Shown piece after piece: positions 1 to 11,119 of a stretch of DNA of 64,000 nt. The notes below the pieces were generated by a model, which was given only the letters and a program-made list of their open reading frames with translations, was not told the origin of the DNA and did not search any database. How positions within the stretch are numbered: position 1 is the first letter of the stretch; every line of letters begins with the position of its first letter. The DNA is from Stratiolaelaps scimitus (taxonomy: Eukaryota; Arthropoda; Arachnida; Mesostigmata; Laelapidae), in NCBI GenBank assembly GCA_019614645.1, contig JABWDB010000006.1, positions 8,680,001 to 8,744,000 on the forward strand. Direction: 5' to 3'. The position numbers and the translations under genes are program-made.

Positions 1-273
1 CACCTTCGGACGGTCAACTGTGGATTGAGGGGAGCGTTGTTAGCGGGCCAAACCTACCTCCGGCCGCTTTAGGTTTCATTGCTGCCTCTTGTCTTCAACA
101 CAGCTCTCGGATCGTTTCGTCCTGAATGGGCCTGTGTCCTCATTCATTAACTGTTCAGCAAAAGTTTTGCCTTCGTAAGATTCATTCATACTGGTGCCGT
201 GTGACCTTACGCGGGTACGTTGCACATACGGTGTATTATAATAGTCGACATTGGGAGAACTTTGTCGATTCGC

Positions 274-320
274 GCTCTCTCTCTCTCTTTCTCTCTCTCG
301 CTCGCTCACACACACACACA
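274..320. repeat. Compound microsatellite (CT)n-(CA)n
   Basis: Imperfect CT run at about 274-299, then a CA run at 307-320. Open frames reading through it give Arg-Glu or His-Thr repeats and are not genes. Confidence 0.9.
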
Positions 321-1986
321 GAAACACAGATATGCTCACCATGCTGTTCTAATGCATATAACATAGCAACCGGAAATATTTCGGAGATATCTCGTTTCGT
401 CGAGAACTGTGTCTCCAGTTGGCAATGGACCCTCCAAGAAACCTAAAATAAATTTTCTAAACTGAAGATGCACGATTCGGGTGCCGGCCTGACAGCACAG
501 CCTGACTTGCTGTCACTAAATGTGCCAGCAGGGCATGCGATGCACTCATATCCTCTACAACATCTAGGTTCTGCAACCTTCAATCGTGCGGCTGTTCACA
601 AGCAGCTATGTTGCTCTTAGCACAGCGGGAAGAATCTTGTGTCATATTTTGTCTTTCTGATACCGGCCATCTGCGAGCCGTAGTTATTATGTATGATAGT
701 TGAATATCGCAGGTAGTATGTTCAGCATGCGGGTATATATATCTATAAGGGCAACTCGCAGCCGAGGTCGGTTTGAGCGTCCGGGTCAGCTCGAACGAGG
801 AGCTTCCCCTCACCGGGTTAAGCTTGTTTTCCACCTCGCAGCTGCACCCACAGCGGCCGTCTCTGCCGTCCCTTCCGCGATGACGATGAGAGTGTCGTGG
901 CATCAGTTTGGCTTCGTCGATCATTTTGACAGCATGGCTGAGATGGGGTGTGGCCCTGCAGCAACGACGCTCGCTGATTCGAAGACAACAACAAAGACCC
1001 GAGATTGAGAGAGAGAGAGAGAGTTGGGTTGACGACAACGGAACTCAATCTTGGCAGCAGCAGCAGCAGCACTGGTACTATTGCAGTGGTACAATTGCAA
1101 TTATTGCTGTTGAGAAGGTTGCCGAGTAGATCAAACAGGCTTTAGAAGCTAGCGGTTGAATCGAGCCCAACACAACAGAATGAATGATCGCAGTGCTATT
1201 CCCCTCGATGCGGTTTTAGACATTTTCAACGCATCTGCCTTCTGTGTCAACAAACAAAGCTATTACGCCTTCCATAAATAGGGATTTATTTATATCCACT
1301 TACAGCACGATGACTGACCTGCTAACGCGCTTATATATATATAACATTTTGATGAAAAGATTATTTCGAAGATATATAATACATCCACTCATCATGAATT
1401 GTTCGTGTAGCGCACGGCGATGGCTACTGCGCAGTCATGATCACCAGCAAGCCGTGGTGCAGCTGGGAAAAAAAGTAGGTTAACACTTTGTAATATATTC
1501 GGAACGAACACGTGTGAACCGTTTATCGAACTGGCCAACCAGTTTGTAACCACCCTGAAAATTGTTACGTGTACCGAACTACGTGTGGAGGCTAAGGATG
1601 CAGAACGAGTTAGACACCTTGCGACCGATCATTCCAGCTTCACAAAATCGCTCAGTCTCGATATCGGCTAGATCGTAGTACGGATATCATATTTAATAAA
1701 AATTACAATAATCATATATTATAATAATATAAAAATATCGGCGACAATTTTGAATTCATGTATATTGTTGCCCATGTCTTGTCGTATCGCCTCTTTGAGG
1801 AACAGGTTTAAGGATAATGCCCTTGACTAACGAAACGCGGTACCCAACCAACAAACAGAGTTCCTCGGATTCTATTATATTTATGTATAGTGCATTGTAC
1901 GCGGTCCACTCTATTGTCTCCAAAGTCGCTCCAACTCATCTAAGGGGGAATCAAGTGGACAATTCTCTTCAACGGAAACTTATGCG

Positions 1987-2017
1987 TAATAATAATAGTA
2001 ATAATAATAATAATAAA
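1987..2017. repeat. ATA/TAA trinucleotide microsatellite
   Basis: AAT repeats with one interruption. A plus-strand open frame through it reads poly-Asn. Confidence 0.85.
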
Positions 2018-3679
2018 ATGAATAACAATAATAAGCTGAGTAATGACACTTTTTGATCGATTCTTTCTCACAGGTGGACTTCAGATTCTTACTGAGGTGG
2101 ACTTCGATTCAGCTGACATCATTGAATGTATCATGGTTGTCACGACGGTGAACAGCACTAGAGACGTTGACATATTACAACATAGAATTACTCGCGTTCC
2201 GTTACAAAAACAATTTCCGTTGTTACTCTAGGCAAACCGAGCGGATAGTGGAGTTTTTCCAAGTGCAAATGATTCGCGTAACGTTGGGCTGGTATATGCA
2301 GTTTGCTGTTCGATCAGGGCACTTCCACACACTTGTGGCATTGCCGTGCAGAAATCGACTTTGCAGTCGGACGATAACGTGTGCACCATTTGTTCCATAA
2401 CAATCTCAATGCTGTAGTATTCGGTGAGGGTGTCGATTCGAGTTATGTCAAGCAAGTAGCTGATTTCGTTCTGGGTTACAATCGCGCGGCTGACCTGATA
2501 TCCCGCGGGGAACCCAATGCTTAGCTATTATTCATGAGTCGAAAACTCGACATATATATATATATATATTATGCCTTTATAATTCAATCAATAGTTCGTC
2601 AGCTCGAACAAGCTCGCCGTGCACAGGAACGGAAATCGGAACCCGCCTCAATGCAATCGAATAGGAGCAATCGTCACCTCGAGCCGACGCAACCGTCGGC
2701 CAGCTTCGATTCGTGTCATGTTCGTACGCTGAGCGATCGGCTATCAAAGTGGTCCGGAACAACGGACCATTATGTTGTATGATCGTCTCGTTGTGTATAG
2801 GTGCGTTAATTTGTGCATGTTCCATTGCAAATAATGTATGAGCATGTGTATACATATTTGGGTATATATAATATTTTCATGTAATTGTGCTCCCGCTCCT
2901 CTCACCTGAATTATATTGGCCATGTTGGATAGAAATACGCTGTGACATGATTGAGTGACAAATTTCGAAATGACGATTTACGATAGATGTCGTATAGGCT
3001 ATTTATATAGGTAATACGATGTAATAATATAATACTATATAATAATATGCTGTGCTCTGTCGAGCTGCGAGCACTCGACCCATTGACATTGAGAGCAATG
3101 GCCTTCAAGCGCATGCTGCTAGAGTCCGGTGACGGGAGAACCGCGAGCGTCCCCCACCCCGCAGAGAAATGACCAGTTATTAGTCAACGGACAAAGAAAA
3201 GTGGTAAATGCGAGCCTCGAGCAATGCCTCCTGCTGCATATGTAATCGGTATTAGCATGAATTGAACACGAACGAGTTGGACGCTACGAGCGTGAGTGTA
3301 TTGACGACTACAGATGGACTAATTGATCGAATTATCGCTTCCACTGATGCCTGGAAGTGTCTTAGAGCCTTTTACAAGCTGTTCAGCACATGGTCCCGTA
3401 GGGGGGGGGGTGTCAACGAGCGGTGAAGGTATTCATTAAGAGCCAAACAATCTTTCGAAATTCGTGAACGACTGAAGTGATGAATATATTCTCTAATGAA
3501 GGCAACTTCTACAATCTGGTAATGTTCTGACGTCAGCCGACTGTTAATTGGGACCAAGAACGCCAGAGGAGTAGAGAGAATTGCTATTGAGACAACGGCT
3601 TCGGGACGAACAGTTTACGGGCTTAGCTTCGGCGTGGACATCGACCAAACCGCAAACTTGTCGACCCCTCTGGCGAATT

Positions 3680-3723
3680 TGACGTTGTCATGGTGTGCAC
3701 TGCGCACCATGACACCAACGTCA
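3680..3723. repeat. Inverted repeat able to form a tight hairpin
   Basis: The left arm TGACGTTGTCATGGTGTGC pairs with the right arm GCGCACCATGACACCAACGTCA, with one two-base bulge and one G-T wobble, around a tiny loop. The loop is too short for a typical microRNA precursor. It is likely a cruciform-prone palindrome or a remnant of a palindromic element. Confidence 0.7.
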
Positions 3724-6700
3724 CGGCGTCATTCCTGGCAGGCGACGCTTAGCCAGAACCAATGAAGTCACTATTGAAGCATGTTTAATTGCTAAGGCTG
3801 CTCACGGCGTAGGGCAGTAGAATTTGAATTAACCGATACTTTGTTGATCGTACGTATGAAGTAAAATGAATGGGACGCGATCGATCCAGTTGAAGGCGAT
3901 TACTCGAATTCCCGCTGTCACCGCGCGTTGAGTTGCCCAGCGTGGAGGTGCCGGAGTGAAAAATACCATGATGTAACCGAACAAGAACGGCTTCTTACCA
4001 ATCAGCGATCGATGTGATCTCATTCAGGCTGAAACAGAGGCGATGCTAAATGTTCAGACGCGAAGCTAGAGCAAACATTAACTATTTGCTGTATACGTAT
4101 GATGGTGAGAGCATGCCGAACACCGGTGCAGGCGAAACCTCATCAAGTTTGCGAGCTCACCTCCATTATCTATTAGATTATACTAAATCGATCGAGACGC
4201 TTCTGTAGAATAGGATATTTTCAATACAAGGCATTGATCATTTGGGGTATCTCCAATGTAAATTAGACAATGCGACGCGTTCAGGACAGATCAGACTAAC
4301 ACAACGTAAGACCGGCACATAAAACAAGTGGGCAGTGTATGATTTGTTACAACGAAATTCCAACTAAATCGACTGCGTGGCCGTTCAAGCGTGTTCACGT
4401 TGTCACGGGGAAGGCGGCTTCGTCGCGTCAACGTGGCTGGTTCCAGTTGATGATGTTGGACTCTGTCAGGAATCAATATGAGGCATCCCTTTGAAAGGTC
4501 GTTGGACAAATCCTCACATCGAAGTATAACGAATGGCCGTTGAAAGCTGACGCTGCCCAGACGCAAGGGTACAACAACGCATCCATTTGCAGATGCATGC
4601 AGGGTGCCGCGTCACACATTGCTGTCTATGGAGCTGGCTGTCTGTCTGTCGGTCTGTCTGAGTGACGAGGGGCCAGTCGAACTGAGAACGGCAGCACTCG
4701 TCGTAGTTAAGTTGATTTTCAAGTGCCTTGTAACGCCTCCTAATGAGCCTACACACACGGCGCGGAATCGAGGGGTCGGACTCGGTCGAAGGGGGGCAAA
4801 GATCGACAACGGGGTGGGAGTAGTCCAGCGTGCCGGGGCTAACAAGATGCCTAAACACGCCTCGTTCGTTTGTTCGACCTCGACTAGCAGCTGTAGTCGT
4901 TATAGTGTAGTGGTGCCTACATGAGGGTAAACAGATTCGCCGTAGTCGCTATCCGCGAGACTTCGGCCTAGCTGAAGAATGGACGAATGGAGCGACGGCC
5001 GACTGAATGCATGAATGAATGCATGCAGAGGTGAGTCCATACGAGATGTGATGTGATGTTTGTGTAGAAATGGGCGAACTCGTCAGCCCCAATCTGAAAT
5101 CCTCGCCCCTTCCCCCGCTAGCATTGGAAACATCCAACACAATGGTTCATCAATTTTTCTCATTATGCTCAAAAGGTCGAGAAGGCGAGACGTTTCCTGC
5201 ATGGGCGTATCGTTAAAAACGTCTGCTATTTCATACTCGACCTATGCGAGTTCCGTCTGAGACTGAACAAATCCAGAAGTTCCTCTGTTGTGAATTCCTA
5301 TTATTTCATATTCCATACGAGACGATGCATGCATCTGTGCACGATGAGTGGTGGAGCTAAACTGAGATGAGCGTTCTGCATTCTGCTTAGACGAGATTAT
5401 GCGTACACACGATGTTGTTTGTATGCATGTGTCTGAGTCCCTGCGCGGGTTAGAGAATGCCTAAACTGAAACGATATGGATTCAAACGTCTTAATGCGTA
5501 CTTGTACAGGCTGCTGGATCACTTCATGCCGGGCAGCATGTACGGCTGGAATGCGTTTCGTCAAATCGTGCCTTTTTGCATCGCGGCCTCAGCTAACCGA
5601 GTGGATCCTCAGTTTCTTCTATGCATGTGCTATCATCGATCGCTCACTAATTGGATGCTTTCACGTTTGAATGGCGGGAGAACCTCTCTCAGACTATTCG
5701 GTTGAAGGCATTTTTATTTTTCCACCAAGAGGTAGTCAAGGGTCCTCTGAGTAATTCGAAGATACATGTTGATGGGGGGTAAAACAGAAATGGTTCAGCT
5801 ATGGAACGAACACCTTTGTCAAGTGGGGTTCTGAATAAACACCAAAAAACATCGATGCGAGCAAGATGCAACAAATATAGAAAGTTGCCACACCTTGGAG
5901 CTACTATAATAATATTATTATTATCACACAACGTCCTATTTCAGAGGATGTGTCTAGAATCTATGTTTTGAACAGCTACACTAATCGAAACGATATAACT
6001 AATATATACCCTATATATATAATATTATATTGGATAATAATGTGTATTAGTACGCCACATACAAATGGTTTATTAATTAGTTAAACAAAATCTAAATCTC
6101 CATGTATATGTATAATCTATGTTTGCTATCCAGGAGTGACGGTACCGCTAAACGAATAGCATCCGATAGAAACTCGGGAACCTATGAATGTTTGTCGATT
6201 TTCCCCACGTTCAGCTCAAAGCGAACTATTATATAATATTTACACAATTGGCCTGGATCTCAACTGCGATTATCAGCACAGCAGGGATTCAGTTGCCCGT
6301 GTAATTGATACGAACTGTGAATAGTTTCTCCGTTTCTGTTTGAATTTCGATTATTACCCTGCGTCGGTTGCCTTTCGAGTTCGTTCCTGCTGCCCAGATG
6401 TTCGCTGTGTTCCAACGAATACGGCCCAGACATCATTCGTTCAGACCCACCGTTCAAGGCTCCGTTGCTCCATTGGCTGATCATGATTTGTAAATCGGTG
6501 CCGCACCGGACGGTGACCGATCAGCTTCATTCCGCCTGTTATTGCCTGCACTGCCTAGTTAACAGCTAGATCGCTAAGCTATAATCTAATCTGATACATC
6601 AATTGAGTGGAAGTAGAGAATAGATTGACAAACGGTAGCCGAAGTAGCTGGGATCGAGTAAAAGCGCTGTGGAACGAGAGAGGGACAGAGAAAATGAAAG

Positions 6701-6783
6701 GGGAAGGAAAAATAACCAAAGAAATCAAAAGGAAAATCCAATGAAAACGCACCAGCTGCAAAAATACGCACACAGGGTAGACG

Positions 6784-6789
6784 TTTATT
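6784..6789 (-). terminator. Candidate polyadenylation signal AATAAA
   Basis: TTTATT on the plus strand gives AATAAA on the minus strand. It is the first canonical hexamer downstream of the CELF stop, about 1.5 kb away. No AATAAA or ATTAAA was noticed in between. Such hexamers occur by chance in this AT-mixed DNA, so support is weak. Confidence 0.3.
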
Positions 6790-7783
6790 AATACATTCAT
6801 CACTTGTTGATGTTTACTGTTTCCTCATCGCTCAGTTCATCGAGTCGTCAATCAGGACAGCAACAGCAGCAGCCGAGTAGTAGGAGCGGGAGCGGCTGTC
6901 GGCGGGCCTGCTCGCAGATCGGCCGACAGCCGTGGTAGGGGTTATGGTAGTCGTAGCACTTATGGATTCTCATGTAGGAGAAGCGATCGGAAAATCCGCT
7001 TGTGTTTAGGTGATCTTTTTTACTGCTGCCAATGCTGCCCTGCTTAACGGCTTTCTCCTCCACCTCGTCCTCGGGCGGGCAGGCGAGCGGACGGTCGGGC
7101 GGTCGTTCGAGCGTTCGTACAGCCACTGAGTTGGGTCATACTGATTCGACCTTCATCATGTACATTGCTGCCAACGTCGATCCCATTGATTCTTTCATTC
7201 TGTGTCTGAGGCACCCGTATCTCGCTCTCTCTCTTTCTCTTTCTGCCGCGACATCGCTATGGTAGACCGTATGTGAACAAACGCGGCGCCCGGTCGACCG
7301 ACCGCCCGCCCGCCCGCCCGCTTACTTACCATCATACCCAACGCGGCGATATCAGTCGCTTCCGTTGACATACGCGACCTGTCTGAGTACGGCGCTCGGA
7401 AACGAGCCGCGACCCGCGCGCACTTCAATACACCCAGCGCGACTGGGACGATCAAAGCGAGTCGATCAAGCCTTGGTCGATGACGAAAAATAGCTGTTGT
7501 AAACAGTAGCCCGGCGTGTGACGGCAGCACTGTCACCACCCGGAGCAAAATATGTGCAATAACTCAATGTACACCGCTACGCACACACGCACACACACCT
7601 TTTCTCACGGGGTCGTTCTGTGCCCTTCTCTCTCTCTCTCTCTCTGTCTCACAACAGCACATACGCTATACAAGTGTACATTTCATGAATCTGTAGCATC
7701 ATATGAGAATTCATCGGAGAATTCATTCACATTTCATTTCATTGTAATAATTAGCCGACCATCCGAGTTATCCGTCATCTAAA

Positions 7784-7817
7784 CATCATCATCACCATCA
7801 TCACCGCCATCATCATC
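7784..7817. repeat. CAT/CAC trinucleotide repeat
   Basis: Imperfect run of CATCAT and CACCAT units within the probable 3' UTR. Confidence 0.85.
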
Positions 7818-8313
7818 TGTAATCGAAATTCGCGCCATCAGATCAGTTCTGCAGCAGCCATCGAGGTGGAAATTGCCTCCAATGTATGGTAAGCCCCCTA
7901 TTAATGTCAATTGTCATGGGGAGAACAAAGTTTGTCGACTCAATCGTCTATTGTTTGTCCTGCCATTATGTTTTTCTTCGTTAAACCTTGCTTTCACCCG
8001 CTGGAAGCTATTATGTCTTTCTTGACACAGCTCTCCGCGAAGTGTCAACGTCAGTGCGATCTGTCTGCGATAACTCAATTCGTTATCCATCTTCTGGAGA
8101 CATTCAGATTCGAATACGATGCTCAATTTCTCATAGGACAACTGTAGGGACACAAGCAGCTGCAGTTGCCCCTGTGTCCAGATGCTTGTGTATGCACGTG
8201 CGTAGGTGTTGACGCCTGTATATGTCTGCACGTCTGTTGATCACCTCTCTCTCCGTGGGCGTTCTCAATCGATGTGGATCATGTAGCCAAGAAGCAGCGC
8301 GTTCTCCCTTCTC

Positions 8314-8562
8314 TCAGTAGCGTTGATGGTGGTGATGATCGGATGGCGGCCGCTTCGATCTCTTGAGTTGCACCTTGAGTCGTTTGGCGCCGATCTGGAA
8401 TCCGTTCAACGCTTTGATGGCCGCCTGCGCGTGGATCGCGTTTGAGTACGAGACGAAGCCGAAGCATTTGGAGAGCTGTGTGTGCTTATCGATGAACACC
8501 TTGGCTGAGATCACCTCGCCGAACGGCATGAACAGCTGAACCATATCGCCGTCCAAGAAGTC
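8314..8562 (-). CDS. CELF: CELF/Bruno-family protein, terminal coding exon (C-terminal part of RRM3 and stop)
   Basis: Last coding exon of a CELF/Bruno-like RNA-binding protein. This family binds GU-rich RNA and controls splicing, translation and mRNA decay. The exon opens right after a minus-strand acceptor (ttctttag, AG at 8563-8564) in phase 0, encodes 82 residues and ends with TGA at 8314-8316. Visible are the helix 1 region with LFMPFG (residues 10-15), the strand ISAKVFID, the RNP1 motif KCFGFVSY (residues 32-39), the helix [14 protein letters not shown] and the conserved end [10 protein letters not shown] (residues 61-70). The RSK ending and the SNLFIYHLPQ of the preceding exon resemble CELF1/2 (Bruno) more than CELF3-6. 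The tail after RSK carries four consecutive His and ends QRY, where vertebrate CELF1 has a short tail ending KPY. Homology is judged from memory of the family, without a search. Confidence 0.95.
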   Translation of the reverse strand, partial: DFLDGDMVQLFMPFGEVISAKVFIDKHTQLSKCFGFVSYSNAIHAQAAIKALNGFQIGAKRLKVQLKRSKRPPSDHHHHQRY

Positions 8563-8673
8563 CTAAAGAAATCCGTCGCACGAAAGCAAGGACAGGAAAT
8601 ACAAGAACAACATGCATCGTGTCTATCAGTTAGAGGATGACGGAACAAGGTCGCGAACTTAGAGCCTTGACAC

Positions 8674-8681
8674 GTCACGTA
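8674..8681. repeat. Target-site duplication of SINE copy 1, left copy
   Basis: GTCACGTA, identical to 8835-8842 on the other side of the SINE. Confidence 0.75.
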
Positions 8682-8834
8682 AAGGTAAAGGCTTTATTGG
8701 TTTATTAAAGGAGCTGCAATTGTTACAATGCTTAAGCTCTCTTATATGTCGTCACGCAGCGGGGCTCGAACCTGCGGCCTCTGGCTTCCGATAGCCTGAG
8801 ACTTAGCCGTCCAAGCCACTGCGCTGACGGTTAA
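8682..8834 (-). mobile_element. tRNA-derived SINE, copy 1, with target-site duplication
   Basis: Short interspersed element on the minus strand. The head carries RNA polymerase III promoter boxes: A box TGGCTTGGACGG (8807-8818) and B box GGTTCGAGCCC (8762-8772). The body continues through GACATATAAGAGAGCTTAAGC. The tail is A/T-rich, contains AATAAACCAATAAA and ends CCTTTACCTT. It is flanked by the exact 8-bp direct repeat GTCACGTA at 8674-8681 and 8835-8842, the mark of target-primed insertion. The same head and tail recur at 30.5, 32.7 and (head only) 45.8 kb. The head resembles a Leu/Ser-type tRNA but the exact parent is not determined. Movement would depend on a LINE enzyme in trans. Confidence 0.85.
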
Positions 8835-8842
8835 GTCACGTA
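8835..8842. repeat. Target-site duplication of SINE copy 1, right copy
   Basis: GTCACGTA, identical to 8674-8681. Confidence 0.75.
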
Positions 8843-9866
8843 TTCGCGAAGCTGTAATAGTACATACGATGTGCAGATATGCTTTGCCTAATGCTTATAA
8901 GGAGAGCTTGAATCGATTGACATTCAAGTTAGCTACTGGCTAGGGTTGTGGTTACTTCGGTTCGTGCTTTGTGACTCTCTGATATTGAAGAGGAATAACG
9001 CGACGTGTCGACACATGCATAGTTACCCGACGTAAGTGATCAAACGGAGAACGTGTTAATATTATAGAATACGTATGAAACTCGACAGCTACGTCTGGCC
9101 CTTCCAGAATGATTTGATTGTCGGTATCGTATCGTCAGCACAGAACACGCCCGCCCTCATGACCCCTCCAAAACGGACTCTGTTTAGTGTTGATCATTGC
9201 ACGAGGTCTGCCTGTGACACCTGGGCAGAGGATGTGCGCGAGACATAATAATGAAATACACCGTCGTATGAGTTCTCTCCGCTCGTAGAGGCCCCATGGC
9301 CCCAAATTTAGAGTGTTCGGAATTGTTAGCGGCGCCGGGATGTGCGCCGAAAAAGCGTCCCTCAAAAAAGTGCACAGTTAACACCAGCGTGTGAAACACC
9401 CGAAAGAGTGCACGGGGGGGGGGTTAGCTGGGTTAGCTGGTGAACCTTATTATGACGGTCTCGAAAGAAGCGGCTGTGCTGTCGACACTGTCGAGTCGCG
9501 TTGCCTCGCCACTGCGCCCCGGCCGAAACAAACGTCACGGCTGCTGCTAGCGCTTCGGTGACGCTCGTCGCTCGAGACACTATGCAGTAACGACGATACA
9601 CTAGAAATAGGAGTTTTACTGACTGAAAGATTTCCACCAGCCCATCCTTGGTCGAGTTATGATCATCACTTGACAAGAATACCGACAACGATGACAGCAA
9701 TGGCAACAATAACAACAGCAGCAACAACAACAGCTACTGTCGCTGGTAGTATTACTTTAGCTTGTTACTTTGAGTGGCTGGCCTGTGAGTGCCTACCGAG
9801 AACTGAATATGTGTAAGTCTACAGTGTGAGCGTTTGTTCGCGATGCAGTTGTTCCTCTCTACCTAC

Positions 9867-10006
9867 CTGTGGTAGATGGTAGATGAACAGGTTGGAGCCC
9901 TCCGGTCCCTCGATCTGTTTGCCAGCCGGGTTGTTGAGCGACGCGAGATGGTGGGCGAGCGCCGGTGGGATCTGCTGTTGGTATTTCGATGGCAGCGATG
10001 AGGAAT
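9867..10006 (-). CDS. CELF: CELF/Bruno-family protein, exon with the start of RRM3 (RNP2)
   Basis: Penultimate coding exon, 140 bp. The acceptor (ttggcag, AG at 10007-10008) leaves two bases of a split codon. Then come 46 full codons, and the exon stops at CAG before a consensus donor gtaggt (GT at 9865-9866). The residues run from SSSLPSKYQQQ through a short linker to KQIEGPEGSNLFIYHLPQ. EGPEGxNLFIYHLPQ is the hallmark entry to CELF RRM3 and includes RNP2 (LFIYHL, residues 39-44). Joining to the 8562 exon in phase 0 gives HLPQ followed by [15 protein letters not shown], which matches the family (HLPQEFGDQDLLQMFMPFG in vertebrates). The exon boundary and phase make the two-exon model secure. 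Confidence 0.95.
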
Positions 10007-10885
10007 CTGCCAAGGTAAGAAAGACGAAGGTAAGCACAACCGACCCAAAGGCGCAACACACCAGCAATGTAGTAACTGTAGCAGAGCAATAGTGCACTAG
10101 TACCATATATGTCTATGTAGCATGGTAGAAGTGGCGACGGACGGCAGTCACCGCGTTGCGACAAGCACCATCACCTCCAGGCGTCGTCGTAGAGCAACGT
10201 GCTGACTGTTGACTTTTTTTTCTGCCCGATTCTAGAGATGAGAGGCAGAACGCCTTGGAGGACCTCAGCCGAGCCGTGGCTAACCTGCAGTTCTCTGCCG
10301 ACGACCCGGCTTAGATTCAATCAAGCGTGGGCGGCGTTCGTTGTGGTGCCGGTGGTGGCAGTGTTGGTGGAAATGCCGCCACGTAGAGTTCCCTCGGTGC
10401 GCTGTTCACTAGGCCCGATGTGGAACCCACCACTAAGCCTGGGTTGCTGCTGCTGCTGCTGCTGGTCTAGCAGCAGTTGTCATAAATCTCGCCATAGACA
10501 GCTTGAGTCGAGCGGCAACTAGAGCGGCGGTCATTTACGCAGCGACGACATTGGCTTAACGCCTCCGACGGTTCTCGATAACGCCAGTCATCACCCAAGG
10601 CTACTGCGATGACTATAGAGCTGAGCCGGGACTTGGGCTCACTGTGTCCAGCATCTTGAGTCGGGGCAACCCGACTACAGCTATGGCTTTTATATTTCCA
10701 TTAAATAATGGGCCTAAACAATAGTAGTAGTAGTACTAGTAATAGTAATTGCGAACCGGCGTACTTACAAGAACGGCGTGATAGCACGCAGTATAGGTCG
10801 TTGAAAATCTTTGCCATTGTCATTATATATGAGACTATTCAGATGGCTCTTGGCTGAACAGACATAGACCCTCTAATATACAAAC
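10007..10885 (-). other. Intron of the CELF-like gene
   Basis: Intron between the linker exon and the RNP2 exon, with donor gtttgt (weak) and acceptor taccttggcag. It includes a CTG/CAG repeat at 10445-10464 (CAG on the transcribed strand) and a plus-strand pyrimidine tract ending in AG at about 10237. Confidence 0.65.
10445..10464. repeat. CTG/CAG microsatellite
   Basis: About six to seven CTG units on the plus strand, in a CELF intron and reading CAG in the transcript. Confidence 0.85.
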
Positions 10886-11119
10886 CATTCGGCTGGGTTG
10901 ACATTGTGCTGCTGGACTGATAATGGTGAGAGTGGGATGCAACTGGTACGGCACATGATGGCATCCCACCGAGGCTGACTGAGGGCGAGCACGACGTGGG
11001 CTGCGTGGAACCTATCAGCTGGCCCAAAAGATTGTGTACGAGCAGTTGGCCAGGCCCACCTGGCACGCCCTGAACGTTCTGAATAGGCGGACCCCCGGTC
11101 AGGCTCAGTCTTCCTGTGC
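10886..11119 (-). CDS. CELF: Probable CELF linker exon upstream of RRM3
   Basis: Probable coding exon of the low-complexity linker between RRM2 and RRM3. The minus frame is open across the block and reads Gly/Pro/Gln/Ser-rich (VQGVPGGPGQLLVHNLLGQ, later HSHHYQSSSTMSTQPN). It ends AATG before GT at 10884-10885, leaving one base. The next exon begins with AT, so the junction completes an Asp codon, which is the main support. The donor (gtttgt) is weak but is the only one nearby with the right phase. The start is uncertain. The best acceptor (acttttcag) puts the exon start at 11119 and needs a preceding exon ending in phase 1. Another AG (ctattcag) puts it at 11078 in phase 0, which fits the 11896-12294 exon. 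The linker is poorly conserved in the family, so assignment rests on position and phase. Confidence 0.7.

Larger units (their letters stand above)
1..6783. other. Region without a recognised gene
   Basis: No coding sequence could be supported on either strand. Contents noticed: (CT)n then (CA)n (274-320), (GA)n (1007-1022), CAG repeat (1054-1070), an AT-rich patch with an ATA/TAA repeat (1680-2050), (TA)n (2552-2569), a G run near 3401-3411, a hairpin (3680-3723) and an AT-rich patch (5940-6110). Short open frames here look like chance. It is downstream of the CELF-like gene. Confidence 0.5.
6784..8313 (-). other. Probable 3' UTR of the CELF-like gene
   Basis: Sequence downstream of the CELF stop codon on the minus strand. 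No conserved coding sequence was seen. It holds a (CT)n run (7627-7645), a CAC/CAT-type repeat (7784-7817, ATG/GTG-type on the transcribed strand) and a CCCG-rich run near 7300-7320. The extent is inferred from the first canonical polyadenylation hexamer met on this strand, so it could be shorter if a variant signal is used. Confidence 0.35.
8563..9866 (-). other. Last intron of the CELF-like gene
   Basis: Intron between the two RRM3 exons: donor gtaggt at the 9866 end and acceptor ttctttag at the 8563 end. The intron splits RRM3 between RNP2 and helix 1. It contains a full SINE (8682-8834) about 120 bp before the acceptor and a G run at 9414-9423. Nothing else was recognised. Confidence 0.9.

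Noticed and set aside
918..940. Sequence resembling the bantam microRNA
   Set aside because: The seed does not match and no hairpin precursor is apparent.
8762..8820. A genuine tRNA gene at the SINE heads
   Set aside because: All copies are joined to a shared non-tRNA body and tail, and copy 1 has a target-site duplication, so they are SINEs.
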